Source of the DNA: an uncultured Megasphaera sp.
Lineage (GTDB): Bacteria; Bacillota; Negativicutes; Veillonellales; Megasphaeraceae
DNA length: 64,000 nucleotides
Direction of reading: 5' to 3'
Assembly (NCBI GenBank): GCA_934193515.1
Contig: CAKPVJ010000010.1
Span: forward strand, 1 to 64,000
The notes under the pieces were generated by a model that was given only the letters and a program-made list of their open reading frames with translations, was not told where the DNA came from and did not search any database. Positions within the stretch are counted from its first letter, which is position 1. Every line of letters starts with the position of its first letter. Below are positions 8,757 to 16,765 of this stretch, piece after piece. The position numbers and the translations under genes are program-made.

Positions 8757-9872
8757 GTGTTGAATACATTGCTGCATCAAACCCATTTTACAAAGGAAGA
8801 CATCATGACACTGCTTAGTCTGACAAAGCCGGAAGAACTGCAGGCTTTGTATGATACAGCCTATGCCGTAAAAGCTGCCAACGTAGGACGTGTCGTATAT
8901 TATCGCGGCTTGATTGAGTTTTCCAATCGCTGCATCAAAGACTGTTTATATTGCGGTATTCGCCGCAGCAATGAAGGAGTGGAGCGTTTTGATACGAAGC
9001 GGGAAGATATATTGGCAATGGCTCAGTGGTCGTATGACAACCGCTATGGCTCACTGACGCTGCAGTCCGGAGAGCGGCAGGATGAAGCCTTTATTTCCTA
9101 TATAGAGAGACTCGTTAGGGATATTAAGACCTTGAGTCATGGCGAATTGGGAATTACCCTCTGCGTCGGTGAGCAGACAGAAGAAACATATCGCCGCTGG
9201 TTTGATGCCGGCGCGCATCGGTACTTACTGCGTATTGAAACGAGCAATCCTAACCTGTATCAAACCCTGCATCCGCAAGACGGGCATCATCAATGGCTCG
9301 TAAGAAAACAATGCTTGGAATCGCTGCGGCGTATTGGCTACCAAGTCGGCACAGGAGATATGATTGGCCTGCCGTATCAGACGATAGAAGATTTGGCAGA
9401 TGATATTCTCTTCTATCGAGATATGGATATCGACATGATTGGCATGGGGCCGTATGTCGTGCATCATCATACGCCCATAGGCAAAGCAGTAGTAGAAAAC
9501 GGCTTGGATTCCGATGAAGAAAAACTACGGCGCCTGCAGCTGGGACTTAAAATGATTGCCGTTACACGGCTCGTACTCCCAGATGTCAACATTGCCTCAA
9601 CTACGGCGCTGCAGGCACTGCATCCCTTGGGACGGGAATTAGGCTTAAAAGCGGGTGCCAACGTGCTCATGCCGATTGTTACCTTGCCGAAGTTTCGCTC
9701 ACAATACTTGCTGTATGATAACAAACCCTGTGTAGATGAAGAGCCCAATCAATGTAAAAACTGCCTGAGTGCCCGTGTAGCTTCCGTAGGAGATACTGTA
9801 GGACTGGGTAAATGGGGAGATTCTCCGCATTTTTATCATAAAAATAAAAAATCTGATTTAAACGTTAAATAA
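8757..9872 (+). CDS. hydE: [FeFe]-hydrogenase maturation radical SAM protein HydE
   Basis: A 371-residue radical SAM enzyme. C59, C63 and C66 (CIKDCLYC) hold the [4Fe-4S] cluster that cleaves SAM; LQSGE, RIETSNPNLYQTLHP, GDMIGLPYQT and GMGPYVVHHHTPIG follow the HydE barrel order. HydE helps build the dithiomethylamine bridge of the H-cluster. The C-terminal CVDEEPNQCKNC could carry the auxiliary cluster seen in some HydE proteins. The GTG at 8757 has GGGGAGG nine bases before it. No hydF, hydG or hydrogenase gene is next to it, so its partners must lie elsewhere. PylB and BioB are related, but the overall match is to HydE. Confidence 0.85.
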   Translation: MLNTLLHQTHFTKEDIMTLLSLTKPEELQALYDTAYAVKAANVGRVVYYRGLIEFSNRCIKDCLYCGIRRSNEGVERFDTKREDILAMAQWSYDNRYGSLTLQSGERQDEAFISYIERLVRDIKTLSHGELGITLCVGEQTEETYRRWFDAGAHRYLLRIETSNPNLYQTLHPQDGHHQWLVRKQCLESLRRIGYQVGTGDMIGLPYQTIEDLADDILFYRDMDIDMIGMGPYVVHHHTPIGKAVVENGLDSDEEKLRRLQLGLKMIAVTRLVLPDVNIASTTALQALHPLGRELGLKAGANVLMPIVTLPKFRSQYLLYDNKPCVDEEPNQCKNCLSARVASVGDTVGLGKWGDSPHFYHKNKKSDLNVK

Positions 9873-9898
9873 TTGGTGCAGTGATGCGGCATACTATG

Positions 9899-9944
9899 GG
9901 GCTGTAACAAAATGAATTAAAAAAACTCATTTTGTTGCAGCTCC
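9899..9944 (+). terminator. Hairpin after hydE with GCTGCAAC-type arms
   Basis: A long inverted repeat (9899-9915 with 9927-9944; right arm contains TTGTTGCAGCTCC) with an A-rich loop follows hydE. Its stem sequence resembles the hairpins at 44078-44129 and, less closely, 21572-21611. It has no clean T run, so termination efficiency is uncertain. Confidence 0.55.
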
Positions 9945-9979
9945 TTTGAGTTATATACGTGTTTTATTACTATTTAGTT

Positions 9980-10025
9980 AAAAATCCGCTATATGATGAA
10001 TGTTTTTCTCATATAGCGGATTTTT
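9980..10025. terminator. Bidirectional terminator between hydE and the IclR gene
   Basis: A perfect 17-bp stem (9980-9996 with 10009-10025) flanked by A5 on the left and T5 on the right. It can end both the hydE transcript and the convergent regulator transcript. Confidence 0.88.
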
Positions 10026-10035
10026 GTCGTTACTA

Positions 10036-10815
10036 CTATTTTTTTATATTTCCTAATGTATGCGAGATAGTTTGAGCAGCTTTTTTTAAATCTAGTAAGA
10101 GCGGGTCTTTGATGGAAGGGATTTGTTTAACAAAAGAGGTAGCACTAATGGTAGCTGTCAAATGTCCTGTTAAATTAAAAATTGGGACAGCAATGCTCCC
10201 CACATCGAGATTGAACTCTTCCATTTCCCAAGAATATTGTTTTTCTTTTATGTCTTGTAAATGTTTTTGTAAGTGTGTTGCATCAACAATCGTGTGCGGC
10301 GTATACGGTGTAAGAACCCGTGTATCCAGGTAGTGCGGATTTTCCGGTAGTATGGTATAGGCTAACAGCAATTTACCGGACGAAGTAGCATAAATTGGTA
10401 AATCACTGTATTCCGATAGGGTAATGTAATAGGCTGTACTGTTGGGATAAGCGCAGTAAACAGAAAAAATTTCATCTTGACTCACCATTTGTAAGCTGGA
10501 CGTAATGTGATATGTATTAGAAATTTTATCAGCCAACGATTTGAACATAAGGATGTATTCTTTTGTCTGTTTTTGAATAATATCAGCTTTTCCAATAAAA
10601 TAATTTCCCAAACGGTAGCAATTTCTCATTTCATCATATAGCAGCAACTTGTTGGCAACTAATGTGTTAATTAAACCTCTAGCTGTATTTATGTTTAATT
10701 TGGTCATGTCGCTGATTTCATTGATGGTTAAGCCGGGAACTACAGCAGTAAAACAATCAAGAATGTCGACAGCACGTTGAACAGACTGAATTAATTTAGG
10801 AGCATGTGTGGGCAC
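10036..10815 (-). CDS. IclR-family transcriptional regulator
   Basis: A 259-residue IclR regulator. The N-terminal winged helix-turn-helix (SVQRAVDILDCF, then LTINEISDMTKLNINTARGL) is followed by the GAF-like effector domain with SGKLLLAY and VGSIAVPIFN. The start is a GTG at 10815 with AGGGAGG (10830-10824) eight bases upstream. IclR members usually control an adjacent catabolic operon in response to its substrate. It diverges from the NRAMP-like gene across 263 bases, so it very likely governs the transporter/ureohydrolase/ATC-hydrolase/M20 cassette. The effector is unknown. Confidence 0.9.
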   Translation of the reverse strand: MPTHAPKLIQSVQRAVDILDCFTAVVPGLTINEISDMTKLNINTARGLINTLVANKLLLYDEMRNCYRLGNYFIGKADIIQKQTKEYILMFKSLADKISNTYHITSSLQMVSQDEIFSVYCAYPNSTAYYITLSEYSDLPIYATSSGKLLLAYTILPENPHYLDTRVLTPYTPHTIVDATHLQKHLQDIKEKQYSWEMEEFNLDVGSIAVPIFNLTGHLTATISATSFVKQIPSIKDPLLLDLKKAAQTISHTLGNIKK

Positions 10816-10926
10816 CTATAGGACCTCCCTGTAAATAAAATAGTTTGTATTCATTTAAAAATGTTATGAAATGATGGATGTCAAAAGAAAAAATTATATT
10901 TTTTTGAAATTTTATTAGTTGTTTTA

Positions 10927-11000
10927 TTGACATCTGTACTGTAGCATGATATAACTAAACTTGTCAAACGACATTATAAAAATAAAAACGATAATATCGT
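10927..11000 (+). promoter_or_regulatory. Promoter and palindromes before the NRAMP-like gene
   Basis: TTGACA (10927-10932), 17 bases, TATAAC (10950-10955). Downstream is a 13-base palindrome ACGATAATATCGT (10988-11000) lying in the transcribed leader, a plausible site for the IclR regulator. The 263-base region holds no gene. Confidence 0.55.
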
Positions 11001-11078
11001 AGAGGGGATAAAAATAATGTCGCTGATATATTGAAAAAAGAATGTAGAAGTGGATGAACTTAAAAGGGGGACCTGATA

Positions 11079-12347
11079 ATGCAGGATGCGGCAGAACGAA
11101 AAAATGTGGAAATATCTAGCGCGGGAGAAGTGAAACGAACCTTTACATTTAAAGAAAAGTTGGCTGCGTTAGGGCCAGGCTTTTTGATTGTTGGTTCTTT
11201 CATTGGGCCGGGAACCGTAACAAGCTCTACAAAAGCTGGAGCCGGATATGGGTATGAATTATTGTGGTGTATTATTTTTTCTGTCATTGCTGTCATTGTT
11301 ATGCAGGGGATGGCAGCTCGCTTAGGCGTTGTTACGCAAAAAGGGCTGGAAGAAAATTTACTTTTAGATTTTGCGGACAGGCCGGTGCTGCGCAATCTAT
11401 TAGTTGGATTGGTAGTTATTGCTATTACTATTGGCGGCTTTGCGTATATGAGCGGTGATTTGACAGGAACGGCATTGGGCGTCAGTGCATTAACGGGTGT
11501 GCCAACGAGTATTATTGCGCCAATTTGGGGCCTTTGTATTTTACTGATTTTAAATTTTGCCGGTGATGCAGTCAAATACTTGGAAAGACTGTTAGGAATT
11601 TGTGTCATTATTATGGCAGTTGTTTTTGTTGTTACAATGATTGTTGTTAAGCCGGATTTGGGTGCATTGTTTTCGGGATGTATACCTAGTGTGCCTGATG
11701 GGTCATTAATGACCTGTTTGTCTTTGATTGGTACGACTGTTGTACCATACAATATGTTTTTACACGCCGCCAGCTCTAAACGGACTTGGAAAGGGCCTGA
11801 TGAACTGCCTCTTTGCCGTTTTGGCACGTATATTCCGATGATTATCGGTGGCATCGTTACCGGTGCTATTATGATTTCTGCGGCATCGGTTATGCATGGA
11901 ATGTCTGTTAAAAATGCGATGGATATGGCCATACAGCTTGAACCGACTTTGGGAAGTCTGGCACAGCCTTTTATGGCAATTGGTCTGGTAGCTGCTGGTA
12001 TTTCTAGTGCTGTATGTACCCCTATGGGAGTATCCTATGTTTTAGCTGGTATTTTTGGCTGGAAAACGAAACGTTCTGATAAACGGTTTACTATTACCAA
12101 TGCAGCGGTTTTGATTACGGGCATTGTTATTGCTGGCATTGGTTTTAATCCCATTGCATTGATTATGGCAGCGCAGGCCGTTAACGGCATTGTTTTACCT
12201 GTCGTTGTAGGTGTTACGTTGTATTTGACAAGTACACATCGTGTAATGGGAAAATATAAAAATAATAACGTACAAATTGTATTAGGAATGATTATTTTCT
12301 TAATCGCCTTATATCTTGGGTTATCCAGTGTCATTAGCTTATTTTAA
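11079..12347 (+). CDS. NRAMP-like transporter lacking the canonical metal-site motifs
   Basis: A 422-residue polytopic protein of the NRAMP fold with about eleven helices. Classical NRAMP Mn/Fe carriers use DPGN in helix 1 and MPH in helix 6. Here the helix 1 sequence is IGPGTVTSS (GPGT at residues 43-46) and helix 6 reads TTVVPYNMFLH (VPY at 222-224), so the ligands Asp, Asn and Met are all absent. The rest keeps the family frame (LGPGFLIVGSFIGPG, GISSAVCTPMG). It probably carries a different cation or an organic substrate. It is first in the cassette, and the neighbouring amidino/ureido hydrolases make an organic nitrogen compound a reasonable guess. Start ATG 11079 follows AAAGGGGG. Confidence 0.8.
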   Translation: MQDAAERKNVEISSAGEVKRTFTFKEKLAALGPGFLIVGSFIGPGTVTSSTKAGAGYGYELLWCIIFSVIAVIVMQGMAARLGVVTQKGLEENLLLDFADRPVLRNLLVGLVVIAITIGGFAYMSGDLTGTALGVSALTGVPTSIIAPIWGLCILLILNFAGDAVKYLERLLGICVIIMAVVFVVTMIVVKPDLGALFSGCIPSVPDGSLMTCLSLIGTTVVPYNMFLHAASSKRTWKGPDELPLCRFGTYIPMIIGGIVTGAIMISAASVMHGMSVKNAMDMAIQLEPTLGSLAQPFMAIGLVAAGISSAVCTPMGVSYVLAGIFGWKTKRSDKRFTITNAAVLITGIVIAGIGFNPIALIMAAQAVNGIVLPVVVGVTLYLTSTHRVMGKYKNNNVQIVLGMIIFLIALYLGLSSVISLF

Positions 12348-12402
12348 ATTTTTTATATTATCTGATTTAGATATACTATAGTAGTTTTTGGGAGATGTAG
12401 TT

Positions 12403-13392
12403 ATGTTAAAAGATAGCAAACCAACCATTTATGATCCTAATTTTTTACCGACGAATATTTATAGCGGCGTGCCGTCCTTTTTAAATTTGCCTGTTGTAGA
12501 AGAAAAAGAAGATTTAAAAAATCTAGATGTCGCTGTAATGGGCGTACCTTGGGAAGGCGGCTGTACGATTGGCGGCTATTCTTCTTGTACTGAAGGGCCT
12601 AAATCCATTCGCAGTGCTTCTATTCGTTACACGGGATACTTACCGGATTTTGATATTGACAGTTTTGAACATCTTCGCGGTGGTGACTATGGTGATGTGC
12701 CAGTTCAAAACGGCAACTATAATTTTACCTTTGAACAAATTCGCAAAAAATATGGTGAAATCATTGATGCCAATGCCGTGCCTATTGTCCTTGGTGGCGA
12801 TCATTCTATTGCATATCCACTGATTAGTGAAATGGCCAAACGACATCCCGGCAAAGTAGGTGTTCTTCACTTTGATGCTCATTTAGATAACTATTCACAT
12901 TTTGGTGACGATGATTTGTCTCGTTGTTCGCCATTTTACAAACTATATAATGATCCCAATATGGATCCGACCAAGATTGTGCATATCGGTATTCGCGGGC
13001 CCCGCAACCATCATGAAGAACGCAATAATGCACGTAAATATGGCGCGACTGTGATTCCCTGCATGGAAATTAAGAAAAATGGCTGGGAAGCGGCTATAAA
13101 AAAAGCAATCGCAGTAGCTTCTAAGGATACAGAAGTCATGTATGTTACAATTTGTGCAGATAGTTTGGATGCTTCTTGCATGCCGCAGGGCCCGCAGGAT
13201 ATGGCTGGCCTTACGAGTTTTGAATTACTGATGATGGTACACGAAGCAGGACTTGCCGGTGCTTCTTCGTTGGATTTCGTCGAAATTTATCCGGAAAACG
13301 GAACCCTTCAAACGGCTTCCCATGTTGGCTGCTGGGCTGCATTATACTTCCTCAATGGCGTAGCAGAACGCCGGATGAAGCAGGAAAAATAA
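12403..13392 (+). CDS. Ureohydrolase (arginase/agmatinase family) with altered metal site
   Basis: A 329-residue ureohydrolase. GGDHSI gives metal ligand H134 and HFDAHLDNY gives D158, H160 and D162. The third motif, normally S-x-D-x-D-x-x-D-P, reads TICADSLDAS: the bridging Asp is Cys251, while D253 and D256 remain. Members split guanidino or formimino groups, usually releasing urea, with two Mn or Ni ions. The DAHLDNY loop is unlike arginase (DAHAD) and classical agmatinase, so the substrate differs. I start at ATG 12403, eight bases after GGGAG. It is 55 bp behind the NRAMP-like gene and 30 bp before the ATC-hydrolase gene, so it acts in their pathway. It may use another metal or have lost activity. 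Confidence 0.85.
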   Translation: MLKDSKPTIYDPNFLPTNIYSGVPSFLNLPVVEEKEDLKNLDVAVMGVPWEGGCTIGGYSSCTEGPKSIRSASIRYTGYLPDFDIDSFEHLRGGDYGDVPVQNGNYNFTFEQIRKKYGEIIDANAVPIVLGGDHSIAYPLISEMAKRHPGKVGVLHFDAHLDNYSHFGDDDLSRCSPFYKLYNDPNMDPTKIVHIGIRGPRNHHEERNNARKYGATVIPCMEIKKNGWEAAIKKAIAVASKDTEVMYVTICADSLDASCMPQGPQDMAGLTSFELLMMVHEAGLAGASSLDFVEIYPENGTLQTASHVGCWAALYFLNGVAERRMKQEK

Positions 13393-13422
13393 AAACGACA
13401 GTTTAGAGAGGAAATTTGAGGA

Positions 13423-13893
13423 ATGGCAGAAGAAATTAAAGAACCTGTGTCTATGTTCGTGCTTTTTGCTAAAATGTTTTCCATTACAGCCAAAAATTTG
13501 GAAAAAGAATTTGGTGAAAAAGGACTACAAGTATTAGAAGACAGCGTTAAGGAATTTGGTATTGAAAGAGGAAAAGATATAGCTGCTCGTGCTAAAGCGG
13601 ATGGGGTAGATAATGCGTTGGAACAGTATTTAAGCCACTATGACATGGGACGCAGTGAGGAATTTGGGTATCAGACGACCTATGGGCAGAATGAAATTCA
13701 TCAGGATTTTACACGTTGTGTATTTGCTAAAACGTGGATGGATGCCGATGAAGAGAAATATGGCCGTATTTACTGTGAAAATATAGATCCAGCTATTGTA
13801 GCAGGATATAATCAGGACATGGAATGTATTCACGATCATATTATGTATGCTGACGGACATTGTACATTTTGTTTCCGCATGAAGAAAAAATAA
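13423..13893 (+). CDS. L-2-amino-thiazoline-4-carboxylate (ATC) hydrolase-family protein
   Basis: A 156-residue soluble protein that I assign to the ATC hydrolase family from its C-terminal pattern GRIYCENIDPAIVAGYN followed by ADGHCTFCFRM, with conserved Cys, Asp and Gly, and from its alpha-helical N-terminal half. The founding enzyme opens the ring of 2-amino-thiazoline-4-carboxylate to N-carbamoyl-cysteine, which a carbamoylase then hydrolyses to cysteine. Here the next gene is a carbamoylase-type M20 hydrolase, the same pairing. Many family members have no known substrate, so the reaction may differ. It is followed by a terminator hairpin at 13900-13939. Confidence 0.75.
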   Translation: MAEEIKEPVSMFVLFAKMFSITAKNLEKEFGEKGLQVLEDSVKEFGIERGKDIAARAKADGVDNALEQYLSHYDMGRSEEFGYQTTYGQNEIHQDFTRCVFAKTWMDADEEKYGRIYCENIDPAIVAGYNQDMECIHDHIMYADGHCTFCFRMKKK

Positions 13894-13899
13894 TAGTAC

Positions 13900-13939
13900 A
13901 TAGGATAGCGTAGAAATAGTCTGCCCTATCCTATTTTTT
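13900..13939 (+). terminator. Terminator between the ATC-hydrolase and M20 genes
   Basis: Stem ATAGGATAG (13900-13908) with CTATCCTAT (13926-13934) followed by T6. It should reduce transcription into the frameshifted M20 gene. Confidence 0.8.
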
Positions 13940-13958
13940 ATGAAGAACGGGAATAGTT

Positions 13959-15195
13959 ATGAAGCGGGAAGACATAGCCGTACATATTATCGATGACCTG
14001 AAAGAAATAGCTGTATTAACATCTGATGAAAACGGGGCACAGCGTGTTGCTTGGACTCCGACATGGAAAATGGCAGCAGAATGGTTTGCTGAAAAAATGC
14101 GAAACGCCGGAGCTGTAGTTTGGATGGATGCGGCTGGCAATAGTTGGGCAAAATTTTCGGGAGAAACGGAAGAAGCTATCGTTATTGGCAGCCATATTGA
14201 TTCTGTTCCCAATGGAGGATGGCTTGATGGCATACTAGGGGTAGTTGCTGGTATGGGAGTAGGAATATACGGCTTGGCGGGCAGAAAGCCGAAAAAAACA
14301 ATTATATGTTGTTGGCTGGGTTGATGAAGAAGGCGTAGTATTTGGAACGAGTTGTTTAGGTTCGGGTATAGTCAGCGGCAGCATTACGGTTCAAAAGTTA
14401 TTGTCATTAAAAAATAAAGAAGGCAAATGCTTGAAAGAAGTTTGGAAATCGTATGGGCTAGATCCATATCAGGCAGATAATGCAAAAAAAAGATTTGATG
14501 CAATTCCTGTAAAAGCATATGCAGAGCTGCACATCGAACAAGCTCCCTTATTAGCGAGAAGCAAAAAAGCTGTTGCTTGTGTATATGGGGTCTGTGGCTG
14601 CCATCGTCAGTACATTATATTTAAAGGGCAGCAGGGCCATTGCGGCTCGCCAGTTGCTCTGCGGCACGATGCCTTTATTGCAGCAGCAGAAGCAACATTG
14701 GATTTCAAAAACATAGCATTGCGTTATCAATCCTATTGCACAGTAGGACATGTGGAGGTAGGACCGAATGTGAACACAATTTCACCGGGATATTGCCGCA
14801 TCTCTTTGGACCAACGTTGTATAGATGCTGACAGCATGAAGAAAATGATATCAGAAGCTAAAAAAGCAGCAGCAAAACGAGGAGACGATAACCATGTAAC
14901 CGTATCGTACGAAACGATTTGGCATGAAGAACCGATTTTGTTTGACAACATGTTGGTGCAAAAATGTCAAAAGGCAGTGCAAGATGAAACCGGAGAAGGG
15001 ACCATGATGTATTCTGCACCATTGCATGATGCCGTAGAAATGTATCATAGGGTACCGACGATTATGATGTTTGTCCAGTCTGACCCAGGAATTTCCCATT
15101 GTAAAGAAGAAGATACGCCACTGCCAGTGCTGCAAAAAGCTATCTGTGCATTTCTGCGATTTGCAGAAGAAGTATTAGAAACCAGATTTGAATAA
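13959..15195 (+). pseudogene. Frameshifted M20 amidohydrolase (N-carbamoyl-L-amino acid hydrolase/allantoate amidohydrolase type)
   Basis: Two overlapping reading frames encode one M20 protein of about 411 residues. The first (13959-14324) has the metal-binding GSHIDSVPNGG and WLDGILGVVAG; the second, open through to 15195, has WVDEEG, LHIEQAP, GHCGSPVALRHDA and the final SDPGISHC. All expected metal ligands are therefore present, but a run of seven A (14292-14298) puts them out of frame; one A fewer would read KKQLYVVGWVDEEG without a break. This may be a recent inactivation, a sequencing error in the homopolymer, or a site of polymerase slippage. Intact relatives release carbamate and ammonia from N-carbamoyl amino acids, which suits the preceding ATC-hydrolase-like gene. 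Confidence 0.85.
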
Positions 15196-15376
15196 GTGAT
15201 ATAATTAGTAATTGAAATGGGCTAGAAGAAATTGCAGCCTTAAACTCTCAAAGTAAATTCCAGTTACGCAAAGAAAATGGCATTCACTTTGGAAATTAAC
15301 AAACATATAGTAAATCGTTGAGATGGAAAATTTCCTTGACGAAAATCTATAAAATTTGATATAATAATTTCGTTAT

Positions 15377-15465
15377 GGAAAGGTGTCCGAGTGGTTTAAG
15401 GAGCTAGTCTTGAAAACTAGTGATGCGGCAACGCACCGTGGGTTCGAATCCCACCCTTTCCGCCA
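15377..15465 (+). tRNA. tRNA-Ser (TGA anticodon)
   Basis: The 89-nt sequence folds as a class II tRNA: acceptor GGAAAGG/CCTTTCC, D arm, anticodon stem CTAGT/ACTAG around loop CTTGAAA (anticodon TGA), long variable arm, T loop GTTCGAATC, discriminator G and an encoded CCA. An AT-rich promoter-like region precedes it. The 3' half is a classic integration target, and integrase debris follows immediately. Confidence 0.95.
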
Positions 15466-15582
15466 TTGCATAGAAGAAGTTGGACGGAATGTTCAAAGAT
15501 GTTCAAAATCCTAGTAAACAAGCGGTTTTTTAAGGTTTTGTTCATCCATGAATGTTCCGTCTTTTTTCTTATTTTACATGCC

Positions 15583-15618
15583 TTTTGCCCCATTTCTGCC
15601 CTTTTTTTGCCCCATTTT
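15583..15618. repeat. Two direct copies of TTTTGCCCCATTT beside tRNA-Ser (integrase arm-type sites)
   Basis: TTTTGCCCCATTT occurs at 15583-15595 and 15605-15617, 22 bp apart, at the 3' end of the integrase remnant. An inverted copy (AAATGGGGCAAAA, 16288-16300) with a second partial GGGGCAA (16303-16309) lies on the far side of the integrase. Such short repeats flanking an integrase are typical arm-binding sites of tyrosine recombinases. Confidence 0.55.
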
Positions 15619-15895
15619 ATACGCTCAAAGATTCTAGTACAGCCTGCATTTTTTCCTGCATGGCTTCTGTAACATGCGTATAAATAGAAAGCATTGTATT
15701 AGGGTCGTTATGTCCGACACAATTCATAATGGCTTTTAATTCAACGCCTTTTTCAGCTAACATACTAATATGTGTGTGCCTAAAGATATGCGAGGAAATG
15801 TGTTTGTTTGGGATGCGGACTTTTCGCAAATATTTATTAATGTATTGCACGTTGTAGGGATTGCCTTGTAAACGGTGTGCAATAATGTTTGTTAG
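15617..15895 (-). pseudogene. C-terminal remnant of a tyrosine recombinase (integrase)
   Basis: About 90 residues of a phage/ICE-type integrase catalytic domain remain: HIFRHTHISMLAEKGVE supplies the H-x-x-R box, VGHNDPNTM the second His, and IYTHV the nucleophilic Tyr, ending in KMQAVLESL. The N-terminal arm-binding domain and the first catalytic Arg are missing, replaced upstream (near 15895) by unrelated insertion-sequence-like DNA. It sits 150 bp from the tRNA-Ser 3' end in the orientation usual for an element integrated there. It is not expected to be active. Confidence 0.85.
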
Positions 15896-15965
15896 TGTAA
15901 AATAATTGTGGGAAAACTTTATTAGGCTAAAAAGAGGAACATAAAAAAAGAGGGAACTTCTTTGG

Positions 15966-16055
15966 TATAATGAAATCAGCACAATCCATTACAAAGGAGT
16001 CCTTCTTATGACTAGTATACAACATATCCTCACCCGTAGTACAGACTTTTTTTAA
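15966..16055 (+). pseudogene. Possible 5' end of a transposase gene
   Basis: A TATAAT (15966-15971), a good AAAGGAG site and ATG 16008 begin a reading frame MTSIQHILTRSTDFF that stops after 15 codons at 16055. The arrangement looks like the start of an insertion-sequence transposase cut short. I cannot assign the family with confidence. It directly abuts the broken integrase. Confidence 0.35.
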
Positions 16056-16444
16056 TTCCTTATTCAAAAAAACAAGGTAGCTTGCTAAAAAACGGTGCGC
16101 AAAAAGTGCGCAAATTATCGAAAAAGAATGAAAAAGCGGCGAACGATACAAACTATCAAAAACTTCTGTAACTCGTATAATTAAAAGGTTTTTAACGGTT
16201 TGAAACGTTCACCGCAAATGCCTAGAATGAATGGCGGAAAGTGTGGGATAACCGCATCGTTAAGCCATTCATAACAAATAATCTTTCAAATGGGGCAAAA
16301 AAGGGGCAAGCACCATATAAACGTCCTTATTTTATACAAAATAATACAAAATCCTATCGTTATTTTGAGAATCAACAACAAAAAGAAAACATAGCTATCT
16401 CCCATCATATCTCTAGCCTTTGACTGGAGATATTTTATATATGA
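16056..16444. other. Decayed DNA of the integration scar
   Basis: No convincing gene. The stretch contains the inverted arm-type repeats at 16288-16309 and otherwise AT-rich sequence with short open frames on both strands. Confidence 0.5.
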
Positions 16445-16486
16445 AAAAAGCCTTGTAAGTCGCAACCTTACAGGGCTTTTTGTGTA
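16445..16486 (+). terminator. Terminator hairpin, copy 1 of a 38-bp repeat
   Basis: Stem AAAAAGCCTTGTAAG / CTTACAGGGCTTTTT around loop TCGCAAC. The 38 bases 16449-16486 are repeated exactly at 16768-16805. The sequence after copy 1 (GTAGTAATTGATTATTTCGTTTC) resembles the start of the small peptide gene at 16653, so the whole unit was duplicated and this copy has decayed. Confidence 0.75.
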
Positions 16487-16652
16487 GTAATTGATTATTT
16501 CGTTTCTATGTACATTATACGCATATTCACGATAATAGTCAATAAATGAAAAACTGAAACAACTGGAAATATTTACTATCAAATAATTATCTGACATGCT
16601 ATACTGTATTCGTTGCCCTACCCAAACTGGTAACGGTTAGGGGGTGTAGTAA

Positions 16653-16736
16653 TTGAGTATTTTCGTTTCTTTTATTTTGTCTATCATGGCAAGCGTAATT
16701 GCATATTACATTTGCAAGTGGCTGGATAGACATTAA
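16653..16736 (+). CDS. 27-residue hydrophobic peptide (possible type I toxin-like or membrane peptide)
   Basis: A TTG start at 16653 has AGGGGGTG (16639-16646) six bases before it and opens a 27-codon frame ending at TAA 16736. The product begins MSIFVSFILSIMASVIA and ends YYICKWLDRH: one transmembrane helix followed by a short charged tail with Lys, Trp, Asp, Arg. I recall similar small YYICKWLD peptides in mobile regions of Firmicutes, without a proven function. Size, topology, a following terminator (16766-16800) and a duplicated unit upstream resemble type I toxin genes, but no antisense RNA is demonstrated. Confidence 0.5.
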   Translation: MSIFVSFILSIMASVIAYYICKWLDRH

Positions 16737-16765
16737 GGGCAATATTTTCAACAGCCCCACAAACA

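Noticed and set aside
14292..14298. Programmed -1 ribosomal frameshifting at the A7 run
   Set aside because: The shift needed is +1 (one A fewer). The heptamer is not in the phase needed for a -1 slip, and no downstream stimulatory stem is obvious. Slippage by RNA polymerase remains possible.
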